Below are positions 44,239-54,896 of a stretch of 64,000 nt of DNA, piece by piece. The notes beneath the pieces are model-generated. The model made no database searches. It was not told the DNA's origin and worked only from the letters and a program-made list of their open reading frames with translations. Position 1 is the stretch's first letter, and the number at the start of each line of letters is the position of its first letter. Source of the DNA: Leidyana gryllorum EB-2025a (lineage: Eukaryota > Apicomplexa); the NCBI GenBank assembly GCA_048772705.1, contig JBLWGC010000051.1:304268-368267 (forward strand), written 5' to 3'. The translations under genes and the position numbers were made by a program.

Positions 44239-46389
44239 ATGCAACCAAATGACTATCCGGACTCCTTCTCATCATCTCAGTATGATCCGCCATCGGGAAC
44301 GGTAGCCGCCAGTATCCGCCCGCCTCAGAGGCAAGGCTTGCAGTATGCGCCACCAGGGAGCTCATCGAATTCCATGAATCCTGCAAGCACGGTCGCTTTC
44401 ATGATGAACATGGGTTATCCACCCCCTCGTGTGAGCCAGGAGCCCTTGCGAAGAACGTTGGAGCGTCTCACCGATGGACCAGGACGTAAGTATACTGATA
44501 CTCCTGTAAACCTCAATAACTGCCGCAGCGGTATTAAACCTGCAACAAGCGTTGGCTATAACCGACGAAATCAGCCGGGCACCTTCCAGAACCGCGCCAG
44601 TAGTACTGTTCGTCGTTCAACAAAGACTGCATTCGTCAAGACCAGTCAGAGTGACGCTGGCACTGGAGCTGCTGGACATGTGCGTTAAGAACTGCGGATT
44701 AGATTTCGTCAAGCATATCAACAAAGACTTCATGAAGTCTATGGTACAAGTTGTAAAGACCGTAAGTCCTCAAACAGTTTGCTGCTAACCCACAATCCTC
44801 GCTTCTCCCAGAATTCATTCAAAGAAAGGACCTTCACAGGCCAAATGAAGAAACTGGAGAAGTATATTCTGGGATCGCCCACCACCTCTGGGGTGGCTAC
44901 TGACCCTGTGGTCCATGTAAGTGCGCCGACCTTCGAGTTTTCATTTTGTCTTCGCAGAAATTGCGTCGCCAAACGCTGGCGATGATCCAAAACTGGGCAG
45001 ACGCTTTCATGATGCACAGCATGCAAGTTCAACCCATATTGGAGTGCTACCGTGATCTCCGTCGGAAAGGAACTCAGTTCCCGCCTCGCGACAACTCGCA
45101 GAAATTCTTGGTCAAACATGCTGAGTCCAGCCCCGCGTTTAATGAGGCGTCTGGATCCTCGGGTCCGAATGTCTCGGAAGTGCTCCAAGAGGGATCCGAT
45201 CTGGCTCGAGGCCCCGACACCGACTTCAAGGACGGTGAACTACCCTTCTCGGACAAACAGTTCGCCCAGCTTCTCAAACTAATTGATCTACTCAAGACCT
45301 CTGATGACAATGAGACTGTCCTACGCGCTCTGACTATTTGTGAGCGATTGCGACCTCAGTTGGAGCAAACAATGAGACTCTTACGAGCTCGGATCGAACA
45401 AGGGTCCAGCAAGAAACTCAAGGCCGGAGATCAACGTGTCGTTCAAATGAATGCAATATTGGCTCTCGACGCAGAGGTCAAACGGCGCCGAGGGAGTCGA
45501 TTGCTATATAGTACGCCCCCGCATACTTCCCGGGCCGGGATGGTATTACCCCCCCCTCCCCCTCCGCCGCCTCCGCCAGCACAAGCTGCAGCGGCTCCGG
45601 TGGCGAAGACTTCGGTCAATTTATTGGACGATCTGCTCGCCAGCGATGACACTCAGGCCCCCCCCGTTACTTCGGCACGCAAAATCCAGATTGCAGCCCC
45701 TCCACCCCAAGCAATCCCCCAGGATCTTTTTTTCGTACCGACCTCCGATCCCTTCGCTGCTGCTCCCCAGGCGGCCTCGGCATCCAAAGCAGCGGCAGAA
45801 GACCCCTTCGTGTTCTCAAGTGATCCGTTCGCCGCTGTCGGTAAGGCACCAGCGAAAAACGTTGACGGTGATGCTGGTGCGGGAGAAGTACAACCCGCAG
45901 CTGAGGACTGTCCGGACGCCTCTTTCGTTGAAGTGCCCGCGGACGTAGATTTCTTCGAAGGATTGCAGAAGCATCAAGATGGTGAAGGGTCCGTTGACGT
46001 ATTCAAATCTGTGGAGAGTACGGACCGACATTCTGAGGAGCAAGAAACCAACGTGACAGCTCCACTGTCTCATGCTGCTGCGTCATGGGCTGTGGAAGAT
46101 CCAGATGGATTTGCGGGGGCTTCGGACAGCAATGATGGCAGAGGAAGCGTAGAGGAAAGTCATCCTGCGGCCGAGCCGGCTAAGGCGCCCACCAATACTT
46201 TCGAACAAGCACCCCAATTATGGGGAAACTTTGAGGGATCTGTGGACGTGGAGAGTTGGATGGTGTCCGCTCAGCCAGGTGAGTGCAACTAAGAAGTCTC
46301 AATGTACTCATTACGATGCAGCCGAAGCATTGTTTGTCATCCCGGACGGCGATTTGAAGACTGCGAGTGGACCGATGTGGGATGAATGA
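44239..46389 (+). CDS. VHS-domain (TOM1/GGA-like) trafficking adaptor
   Basis: Five exons give 657 residues (introns 44486-44528, 44762-44811, 44917-44957, 46279-46321). After a Gln/Pro/Ser-rich start comes a VHS/ENTH-type helical solenoid (LERLTDGPG, LALELLDMCVKNCG, MIQNWADAF). A helical GAT-like segment follows (LLKTSDDNETVLRALTICER). The tail is Pro/Asp-rich with repeated SDPFAA and DPFVFSSDPFAA motifs of the kind that bind clathrin-adaptor appendages. It probably sorts ubiquitinated or endosomal cargo. An alternative non-ATG upstream extension exists to 44158. Confidence 0.82.
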
Positions 46390-46421
46390 AGTGTGTGGCG
46401 TAGCGCACCACACGGAGGAAG

Positions 46422-47924
46422 ATGCCATCGTTAGGTGCCCTACTTTACGCTGGTCTCCTGTGTATCGCGTTCACCCAAAACGCACGGGCAAATCGGGATG
46501 ATTTCGGTGACAGGACTGTGGATAAGTATCGGGCACAAATTTGGGGACCCGCGCCTCGCGCTTATGTGGAGGAACTCAACAACCGCATGGTACAACAAAT
46601 CAGAACGTCCATCGCCATGGAACTCCGAGCAAGAGCCCTCAAAGCTCCCAAAGGATTATGGTCGGTGGTTGCCGAATTGCCTCCATACAGGGTGGATGGA
46701 TATGGTTCCGTTGTCGCGACTCCGGTTCTGAAGCGATCACAACCCTTCGCCTTTTCCCTCAGGTTACCAGCTTCGACTCGCCAGAATCCGATCTCCGTGA
46801 TGAATTGGCAAGAAAAGATAAAAGATTTGCGAGTCAATTACGGCGAGGCTGGCCCGCCGTTTGCAGATTACGCTGATGTTCAGAAGTATATTCCAAGACT
46901 CCTAGCTAGCGTATGCGAACAGTATGCTATAAAGAAAGTGCAAATCAAGGCTCGCAAGTCCCAACCATTGGCCGAGAGTGCTGTGGCTCGTAGCCTGCGG
47001 AACGGAATGGAGGGAGTTTTACACTTAGAACGAGCGTTGGTGTGTTTGCAGTCAAAGACCGAATATGTTCCGTTGGACTCGAAAGTGATTGCAACTGAAC
47101 ACTATAGTACCATAGTCAAAATGGGTTTGTTTGCGAGAGTGGACCTCATCAACCCAGATGTCGCCAACAAAGATTGGACTCGAGCGATGCAAGAGAACGC
47201 CAATCTCGATATAATCGCGATGCAAGGAAAACGGACATTCCTGGGATTGGAGTCAATGAGCGGCAAAGAGCCACGTATCGACGATCTGGCCGAGCTCGGC
47301 TTCAACCCCGCTGCAGACTTCCCGGACCCGCTCGCCGGACTTCGACGATATGAGAATAAACTGGCTAGGTTGCAAGGCGCAGACTTTCCAGGTGTATCAG
47401 ATCACCACCACCACGACGACGACGAGGACAAGAGATCTCCGACTGCCCGACAAGGGATAAACATTGCTGGAATCTACGAAAGCGCACTGCAGCAGGCTCC
47501 GGATTTCGTTTGTCCGCAAGAAACCATACTGCGACAACAAGGCTTCTCCGACTTCTGTGTTGATCTTGGATATCGAGCACCGAAAGGAGGCCAATCCAAT
47601 CCGCCTGTCACTCGAGCGGAGATGTTTGCTCTGCAGTGTGCCGCTATGTACCCTGTGGGGACAGTTGCAGTCGCTCAAAGGCACAGACAACAGTGGGTGT
47701 CGAAGACCGATACATCCAAGGGACACAGAGTCAAGTCTGAGTGGATCTTATACGAGTGCGGGGAGACTGGCTGGCTGCCTCCGAGGGTACTGGACGAGGA
47801 TGCAGGGGAGCGAACTTGGGAAGTCTGTCACAAAAGTAGAGACGATCTCCACGTTGGGGCTCGCGAGATGCTGAAAGCCGCCGGCTTACTCAAAGGACGA
47901 CGACGCATACCAGACGAGGAGTAG
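46422..47924 (+). CDS. Secreted protein with His/Asp cluster, unknown
   Basis: A single-exon, 500-residue protein. Residues 1-24 (MPSLGALLYAGLLCIAF...ARA) form a clear signal peptide. The mature part has no transmembrane span, a few cysteines and an unusual HHHHDDDEDKR cluster (about residue 330) that might bind metal or be a flexible linker. I do not recognise the family. The start is 32 nt after the VHS gene stop, and the stop is followed by two perfect hairpins. Confidence 0.72.
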   Translation: MPSLGALLYAGLLCIAFTQNARANRDDFGDRTVDKYRAQIWGPAPRAYVEELNNRMVQQIRTSIAMELRARALKAPKGLWSVVAELPPYRVDGYGSVVATPVLKRSQPFAFSLRLPASTRQNPISVMNWQEKIKDLRVNYGEAGPPFADYADVQKYIPRLLASVCEQYAIKKVQIKARKSQPLAESAVARSLRNGMEGVLHLERALVCLQSKTEYVPLDSKVIATEHYSTIVKMGLFARVDLINPDVANKDWTRAMQENANLDIIAMQGKRTFLGLESMSGKEPRIDDLAELGFNPAADFPDPLAGLRRYENKLARLQGADFPGVSDHHHHDDDEDKRSPTARQGINIAGIYESALQQAPDFVCPQETILRQQGFSDFCVDLGYRAPKGGQSNPPVTRAEMFALQCAAMYPVGTVAVAQRHRQQWVSKTDTSKGHRVKSEWILYECGETGWLPPRVLDEDAGERTWEVCHKSRDDLHVGAREMLKAAGLLKGRRRIPDEE

Positions 47925-48276
47925 CCCGAATGTGGATCAGTCCCAAGCGGAGCGAATCCGCTCCGTCACCCACCGATAGGAACATCGGTGGAGGTCAACG
48001 CGACCACCACCCCGGACAACTCCAGCACGTCAACGCTACAGGTTGCATTGGGAGGTCAACGCTTTATTGCATGATTTTCTGCTCCAATAACACATCAACA
48101 GAAACCTTGTGCAAGTCGACCATGGAGCAGCATCTTCACTCCTGCTGTGTCGTGTGTAGTACACTTGACCTCAGCTATACACACTGCTTGGGGCTCGCCG
48201 AGACTTTTCAATGTCTCGACGCCAACAATCGTGTGACCTGTCCGGTTGAGTGGTAAGAGCTTCGAGAGTAAGTAGG
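47925..48276. other. Convergent intergenic region
   Basis: 352 nt between two converging genes. It contains the two hairpins and three GTCAACGC copies. An ATG-initiated 108-residue plus-strand frame at 47930-48256 has no recognisable motif and I do not call it a gene. Confidence 0.45.
47948..47991. repeat. Two adjacent perfect hairpins downstream of a stop codon
   Basis: The first hairpin is CGGAGCG-AATC-CGCTCCG at 47948-47965 (7-bp stem). The second is CCACCGAT-AGGAAC-ATCGGTGG at 47970-47991 (8-bp stem). They start 23 nt after the stop at 47924. The motif GTCAACGC follows three times, at 47994, 48029 and 48055. Function is unknown; 3'-end formation or mRNA stability control is possible. Confidence 0.6.
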
Positions 48277-49224
48277 TCAAAAGAGGCACCACCATCGCCT
48301 GAAGAGTAGATTCCATAAGCACTTCACGGAGCAGTAGCCGAGAACGAAAGCGATTATCCACATGGAACTCCAGCCAGCGTCTTTCAGGGACGCACACGAG
48401 TTCAAACGCCCGTAGGCAGCAGTACAGACACTTTTATGAACACCGCAGAGTCCGCTCTTATTGACAACTGCCGCTTCCACCCATTGCCATTCAGGAATCC
48501 ACACCGGAGGTAATATTACCTCTTTGGTTTGGGACCAGTCGCAATATGCACATCCTCGAGCTACACATTGATCGCAGCTGGTGGCTGTTTTGCAAAACTC
48601 AGAAGTTCTGTAACGGGCTGTCTCCCTAACACTAACGCGGAAACCTCCTGCTCGGGGTTGTAGTTGACATCTGGAAGCGAGCTCGAACCACAGCTTGAGA
48701 GGCTGATCGGCGGGGTAGATTAGATAGCGTAACATGTCCAGCGCTGGGACAGTGACGACATGGTCAGTATAGGTCAGAACACCACTTTCTGTCAACTCAT
48801 GTCCAGCGATACTTCCTCCCATCTCAATCGGCGTACCACCACAGCCTTGTGGGGGAGCTGTGAGAAGATCTATGAGCACCGAGCCGGCTCTCATTGTTGC
48901 CCAGTTGAGATAGCCCCCCGATAGGTCAAGCTCCCAATCGATTCGTTGAGTTCCATTCTCGATCTTGACAGATAGTTGGTCGGTCATATGCGTTTCGACC
49001 TGGTCTCGGTGGAATGAACAGCATATCATGGCTGCGTGACTCAAGCACGACTCCTCGTCGGCCTGAGCCGCAGAATCGGTACCGTTCCGTACGATCAACT
49101 TTCCGTCATGGCCACATAATTCATTGCACATAAATTCACACAGTTGTGGAGAGTGTGGCATGTCGCATTTGGAGTCGAATTCTCCAGAGGCACAAATAAG
49201 CTTGGCTGTGACATTTCGATCCAT
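48277..49224 (-). CDS. Cys-rich single-pass membrane protein with PSI-like domain
   Basis: A single-exon, 315-residue ORF. The N-terminal half is Cys-rich with several N-glycosylation sequons (NGT, NGT). A PSI/plexin-like cysteine module follows (TSCDQCVARGCAYCDW), then a C-terminal membrane span (WIIAFVLGYCSVKCLWNLLF). Such proteins are type I surface or lumenal proteins, yet no signal peptide is present at this start. The start codon is only 15 nt from the divergent lyase gene, so an upstream exon would have to overlap it. The N-terminus is therefore uncertain. Confidence 0.68.
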   Translation of the reverse strand: MDRNVTAKLICASGEFDSKCDMPHSPQLCEFMCNELCGHDGKLIVRNGTDSAAQADEESCLSHAAMICCSFHRDQVETHMTDQLSVKIENGTQRIDWELDLSGGYLNWATMRAGSVLIDLLTAPPQGCGGTPIEMGGSIAGHELTESGVLTYTDHVVTVPALDMLRYLIYPADQPLKLWFELASRCQLQPRAGGFRVSVRETARYRTSEFCKTATSCDQCVARGCAYCDWSQTKEVILPPVWIPEWQWVEAAVVNKSGLCGVHKSVCTAAYGRLNSCASLKDAGWSSMWIIAFVLGYCSVKCLWNLLFRRWWCLF

Positions 49225-49239
49225 CCTGCTAAAATTCCA

Positions 49240-51359
49240 ATGGACGTTCCTAATTATGTTGCCAGTGCCATCTCACAAGTTGGTTATCGCGCATGCTTTG
49301 CCATCCCTGGTGTACCCATCACTGAGACCCTAACGGCCTTGAGGCTCAACACCAACACCCGCGTTATCATTAGTCGAAACGAGCCGCATGCAGTGAATGC
49401 AGCCGCGGCCTATGGTTATCAATCGGGTGGACTGCAGTATACTTCGCTCACCGCTCAGGTGGCGAAGGCGCTGGAGAGCTGTGGACTGAATCCTGCGGAG
49501 TACACTCGAATGGTTGAAGGCGTTGAGCAGAATGGAACTCCTGGTCTGGCCTTCGTGACTTCGGGACCTGCTTTTGTCAACGCTCTGGCCGGCGTGGCTA
49601 CAGCACAAGTGAACCACTGGCCTCTTGTACTACTCTGCAGCTCAACAGGCAGCGACGACAATGGATACTATGGTACTTTCATGGGATACAAGCAGAAAGA
49701 AATTGCCGAAGCTCTGTCAAACATCAATACTTTCTTCAAATCTTGCCATCGGGTTGAGACCTTGGAGTCATTGCCGGCGATACTCAAGGAGGCGTCTGAA
49801 ATGGCCTTGTCGGGTGTCCCTGGGCCCGTGTATATTGAGCTACCGCGCGCACTGCTTCGATCCCCCATGACACTGGAGGCGTCCAAATTCCCTTCACTAG
49901 CCCGAACACCTCGGCCTGAGTGTCGGGAGGTCGTGAGCGATGTCGCTAAAGCACTAATGGGTGCCCAACGTCCCCTACTCATCGTCGGCAAAGGACTGGC
50001 GTACAGTGGCGGAACGCCGTTGACCTACGTGATGCACAAGACGCAGGATGCTTTACCTGTACCCATACTGTCATCGCCCATGGGCAAGGGTATTCTCCCC
50101 GAGAAGGACAGGAGGAACGCAGCGGCTGCCCGCGGACAGGTGCTCAGAAATAGTGACGTGGTGCTCACCCTCGGAGTGCGCTTGAACTGGATGTTCGACA
50201 ACTCCTCCGGGTGGCTGGATAATAAAACGAAAGTTTACCATGTCGCGATCGACAATGCAATTCCGACCAATTTGCAGGGAAAGGTATCGCTCGAGTATAC
50301 ATATTTGTCGCAATAAACACTCCTTCAGGTTGATCCAATTGCGAGTGATGCTGCAACCTTCCTTTATCAATTGTTGGAAGAGTGTGGCAAGATCAAAGAT
50401 CAGTGGAACGACACTCATCGTGGCTGGCTAGACGAAATAAGTGGAGTCTGCTCAACTAGAGCCGCCAAGGCTGCTAGTGATAGGCAAGCTGAAGAACACG
50501 ACGCCCCGCGGTACGTGGAGGGTGAGAGACGCTGGCGTGGCGGTATGCGGTACGCACAAGCGTACGGAGAGCTTGAGCAATACACTAGCGCTACTGGCTC
50601 TAACACTGAGTTCTCCGACCTGTGGTTCGGCCCTGGTCAGACTGCCATGTTGATGTACGTAGTTGAAGGAGCCGTAAGTATGGATTACAGTCGTGTCCAT
50701 GTGGCCGGACACGTCGCGCGGTCACGAATGGACGCAGCTACCTTTGCCGGCATGGGAGTGGGGGCTGCCTTTGCTATCGGGAGCTCAATTTGGAGTAAGT
50801 GATTTGGTGGGAATTATTGCTACTTTGCGATAGTGCTTGAGTATACCGATGCAATCATTGAGGGAGGCAAGGCACTGGGAATAGCGATCGATGCTGAGGG
50901 CGTACGCGAGCGCAGCAAAGTTATTCTGGTTCAAGGTGATAGCGCTTTTGGCTTCAGCGGGTTGGAATTCGAAACCATTTTCCGCTATCGATTGCCTATT
51001 CTGATGATTGTGATGGATAATGGCGGGATGTACGCAATGACGGACAATGAAGAACTTTCCAAAACCTCTCGCAACACGCACGGAACTTTTGACGATCCGC
51101 GTGAACGATTGAAGTATACAAGCGTAACCGACTTGATGGCCGGATTTGATTTTGCAAGTTTGGCCGTCGCGTGTGGGGCACCGAAGCTGCGCTGTGAGCG
51201 CAGGAGTGAATTACGAGTGAGCAAACAATACTTGGGATGTGATAGAATGGATATTGACAGAATAATCTGCAATCGTGCAAGAAAGTGCCTAATTTCTTGC
51301 ACATCATCATCGATCCCATGGATGGGTCTGGAAGTGGATTTGTTCATAGTGCAATCTAA
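49240..51359 (+). CDS. HACL1: 2-hydroxyacyl-CoA lyase / oxalyl-CoA decarboxylase-like TPP enzyme
   Basis: Four exons give 663 residues (introns 50284-50328, 50795-50833, 51217-51260). The N-terminal PYR domain carries the conserved Glu ([15 protein letters not shown]). A central Rossmann-like domain follows, then the C-terminal TPP/Mg domain with [14 protein letters not shown] and the DN pair. Sequence around GDSAFGFSG is the HACL/oxalyl-CoA decarboxylase form. It should cleave 2-hydroxyacyl-CoA (alpha-oxidation) or decarboxylate oxalyl-CoA. It ends FVHSAI, without a PTS1 peroxisomal signal. The third intron is supported because it restores [10 protein letters not shown] at the C-terminus. 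Confidence 0.87.
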
Positions 51360-51393
51360 ATTTTTTCTCCCATTTTTTGTCTCTAGTGGTGAG
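51360..51393 (+). promoter_or_regulatory. Polypyrimidine-AG site between two same-strand genes
   Basis: The whole gap between the lyase stop and the pyrophosphatase ATG is 34 nt, and most of it is a T/C tract ending in CTCTAG, 8 nt before the ATG. It looks like a 3' splice site with no upstream donor belonging to the same gene, as expected for a spliced-leader acceptor. This is inference. Confidence 0.45.
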
Positions 51394-52024
51394 ATGGTCA
51401 ACCCTTGGCATGACGTCGAAATTGGCCTTGCTGCCCCTCATGAATTCAACGTAATCATAGAAATTCCAAAAGGATCGAAAGTCAAGTATGAGTTGGACAA
51501 GGCGTCAGGATTAATCAAGGTTGATCGAGTTCTGTACAGTTCTGTGGTCTATCCGGCCAATTATGGATTCATTCCGCGTACTTTGGGCGAGGATAAAGAC
51601 CCTCTTGATGTTTTGGTCCTTATGCAGGAGCCCGTTTATCCGGGAGTCATCATGAAGGTAAGATGAGCTGCTTAAAGCAATCATCGCAATAATAAAATTA
51701 TAGGTCAAACCTATCGGAGTGATGGGAATGATCGATCAGGGTGACCCAGATGAGAAGATCATCTGCGTTCATCTAGATGATCCTGCATATGCCCACTACA
51801 CATGCGTGAACGAACTGCCACCACATACCTTGCGGGAAATTGAGCGATTTTTCCGGGACTACAAGAAACTGGAATGCAAAGTTGTGGTCACTCAGGGAAT
51901 GGAGGGTGCCGAACAAGCTAAGGAGGTCATTTTGGACGGTATTGAGCGCTACAAGAAGATGATGGCTGAACGAGCCAAGGAGAACGAGCGCAGATCGGAC
52001 CTGACCAGTGCGCCGCAGTGCTAG
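51394..52024 (+). CDS. PPA: Soluble inorganic pyrophosphatase, family I
   Basis: Two exons (intron 51658-51703), 194 residues. Family I signatures are intact: [36 protein letters not shown] and [10 protein letters not shown], with the metal-binding aspartates. The compact size matches plant and bacterial-type enzymes. It hydrolyses pyrophosphate to drive biosynthetic reactions. No targeting peptide is seen, so it is probably cytosolic. The upstream frame is open into the lyase gene, but the ATG in MVNPWHDV is the family's normal start. Confidence 0.93.
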
Positions 52025-52351
52025 ACTTGTACGGTTTCTGTGTACTTTGAGGGGGTTCAACCCCTTAAGGCAAGTGTCCCCGTGTGAACTAACCTATGGA
52101 TATTGTGCAAACATATTCGGCTAGTATTCCAAACATCGATATGACGGGGTCGGGTAATCGAACCTGCGAATTGAATGGCACATGAATACCTATGCCCCCC
52201 TCTCCGACTATACGGAGCTATATGTGCTGGAAATTATCGTCAGGATCTCTGGCAGCCACCTCGTCCTTTGCAGAGTTGGCAGCCAGAGAGGCTAGGGGAC
52301 CTTATGGGCCCCCCTCAAAAATCCCACTAGCATGCATCCGGTGGAAGACTA
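52025..52351. other. Intergenic region downstream of pyrophosphatase
   Basis: 327 nt with the hairpin at 52050-52066 and nothing else I can support. A stretch near 52144-52175 recalls a tRNA T-loop on the minus strand but does not fold. Confidence 0.4.
52050..52066. repeat. Short GC-rich hairpin after the pyrophosphatase stop
   Basis: AGGGGGT-TCA-ACCCCTT folds into a 7-bp stem (one G-T pair) with a 3-nt loop, 25 nt after the stop. It may mark the mRNA 3' end. Confidence 0.35.
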
Positions 52352-54890
52352 ATGGCGTTATTCACTCCTGTGTCAGAACAACAGGGAGGATTTCTGGGTG
52401 ATCAGAACGATGTATTGTGTACTTCTTTCTCACTGAAATCGCCCCCACCATCAGTGCATCTTAAAAGAATCCTCACCACGTACCCCGAGGGAAGTCAGAT
52501 ATTCAAAGAGGCCCTGCAGAATGCAGATGACGCCCGAGCACGGCGCTTCGCTATCATTTGCGATGAGCGCAGGCACCCAACCACCGAAAGTCCGCTGGAT
52601 CGGCTATTAGTAAGACACTGCACGAGACGTGATAGGATGGTCAACCGTAGGGGCCCTCAGTCATTCTCTATAACGATGGGGTATTTGCGGAGAAAGATTG
52701 GGTCTCCCTCCAAAACATGTTTGAGAGCGAGAAAGCTGATGATATGAACTCAATCGGACGGTTCGGAATGGGAAGTCGTAGTTTCTTTCACATGACAGGT
52801 TGGTGCTCATACTGATGAGCTTTCATTCTCAATCGATCTATTCAGACGTGGTGACTGTGATCTCGGGCAGATCGCTGGCTTTCATCGATCCGGATCACGT
52901 TCTCAGTTCACAAGGAGGTGAACGGTATGATTTTGTGGATCTCCGCCAAGTCTTGAGCTCTCGGAAGCAGAAACCTGATCAGGAACGCTTGCGAATATTG
53001 AATGCACATCTGGCAGCTTTTGAAGGAATACCCGGATTTTCGTCGTATTCTCCCTACAACGGGACAGCCTTCCGACTGCCTCTACGATCGAGCAAATTTG
53101 CTCGCCAATCCAGATTTGCACCTTACGAATACAGCGTGCCGAAGGTCAAATCTATCATTACTGCCTTTGAGAGGGAACTTTCCGATTGTCTGCTGTTCTT
53201 ACAGAATGTCGACACTGTGGAGCTGTACACAATTGCCGAAGGCGATAACACTCTGCAGCTAAATTTAAAAGCCGAGGCTCGTGTGGAGAGTTCAGGAAGT
53301 CAACCGCTCAAAAGATCGGATTTTGTACATCCAATAAGCTCCTTTTTGGCAGCATGCACGGGTCCGAACGATCTTCAGGCTCAATTGAGGGCCAAGTTGG
53401 CAGCAGGTCCCACAGGCAAGCTGGCTTCCAGACGCCAACTCCGAATCGCTATTGAGAAGCGAGAAGAGGACGAGCGTCAAACAGCCACCAGTCTATGGCT
53501 GATACATGAGGAGTTGTGCATGAACGAGGAGCTCATTGAGGCTGTGGGAAGTACCAAGATGGCTCCTGTTGTCGGGATAGCCGCCCGATTGCAGCCAGGA
53601 CCCCCGTCAAAGAATGCAGATCTGTCGTTCAGCGACGAAGACGGGACTTCAGCGACCCCAGAATTGTGGCCCCGACACTCCTTTGCTGGGCGCATATTCA
53701 CGCACCTTCCGGTCCCCGATACGACCAGTGGACTGCCAGTGCACATTCATGGGAACTTCTGCCTTACAGAAAACCGACGGGATATCTGGTTGAATGCCGC
53801 TGATCTCGAAGGCCGAGCCCGTATCTGGGCTCATTGGAATAGATCTCTTCTCTTCTCCTTTGTGCCCAGCATATACGTCTCGATTCTTAGTGAAGCACCC
53901 GATGAGCTCACTTTGTATTCGTGGTGGCCTGATCCCGGTCGACTGACCTCCTCCTTCCGAGACCTCATTACACCTTTCTCAGAAAGCCTAAAGGTGAGCA
54001 GCAGCAGCAGCGAGTTGACCCACAATGTGAGATAGGGGGTGTCACTGTTCTTCTTGGGCAATGGTAGTCGTGTCTCGTCTGACCACTGTACTATCGTCCG
54101 CTTCTCTCAAGTCGCAATGGCTGCCATCTGGGACGTGTCACAAATGCTTCCTGAGGGAGCGGTACCGATGCTTCATTCCCTCTGTCAGCTTGCCCAACGA
54201 ACAGGATGTCAGGCGATTGCTCCACCGAACTTTGTTCGCGAACAGCTACCTCAAGCCAATGCTGCCCTGGGACGGGCTCAATCCCTGTCATTCCTGGCCC
54301 TCATGCATACCATCATTTTGCCAGGGTGGAACAGTCTCAGTCCTAAAGCATTGAGGGGCATCAATTATTACCTCCACTGGGTTTTAGGTATGTTCGCAAA
54401 TCAACGGGACTGTGTGCAGAATATGACCAATATTGCAGCGCTCTGTAAGACCCTCAGTCAGTCAAGGCCCGAGGAGATATACCGCTTTCGGGTGTTATGT
54501 GAACATTTGCCGTGCATCCCAGTGGAACGGGAGCTCGACGCAGGGCTGACTTTGGTAGAACGGGATTTGAGAAAATGCCCGGTGAGATTTGCAGACGATG
54601 ATGCGGTGGACCCAAACTCTACTCGACACACCATTCTGAAGTGGCCTACTGTGAACGAGGCGGAAACCGACGAGTGCGAGTTGACACTTCTTTCCCCCTC
54701 TCAGTGCTATGATGTGGGTTTGAAGGGTTTCAGGGTAGCTGCAAGAGCTTTGCCGTGCGGCGAGTTCGCGAGCCCCGCAACACTGCGAGTGCTCCGGCAA
54801 TGGGGGCTGAAACAGACACTGAGTTGGACTGATATGACTCAAGAGGTTGTTTTCAGACTCTGCAATGGCGTCCCCGAGTCTGTTAGCTAA
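52352..54890 (+). CDS. Sacsin-type protein with HSP90-like ATPase domain
   Basis: Four exons give 802 residues (introns 52610-52650, 52799-52845, 53994-54035). The start of the sacsin repeat is clear: TYPEGSQIFKEALQNADDA (N-box), VILYNDGVF (DxG motif) and IGRFGMGSRSFFHMTD (glycine-rich lid). Downstream come SGRSLAFIDPDHVL and other sacsin-like segments. The family couples an HSP90-like ATPase to chaperone functions. At 802 residues it is far shorter than animal sacsin and holds a single repeat unit. The GTTGGT donor of the second intron is unusual, but the join HMT-DVV is conserved. Confidence 0.83.
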
Positions 54891-54896
54891 TATTTT

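Noticed and set aside
50834-51657. A continuous open frame joining the lyase and the pyrophosphatase, suggesting a fusion enzyme
   Set aside because: Splicing 51217-51260 restores a normal lyase C-terminus ([10 protein letters not shown]) with its own stop at 51359, and the pyrophosphatase has a family-typical ATG at 51394. The open frame through the junction is coincidental.
52140-52185. tRNA T-loop-like GGTTCGATT on the minus strand
   Set aside because: The flanking 5-nt arms do not pair and no acceptor, D or anticodon stems are found.
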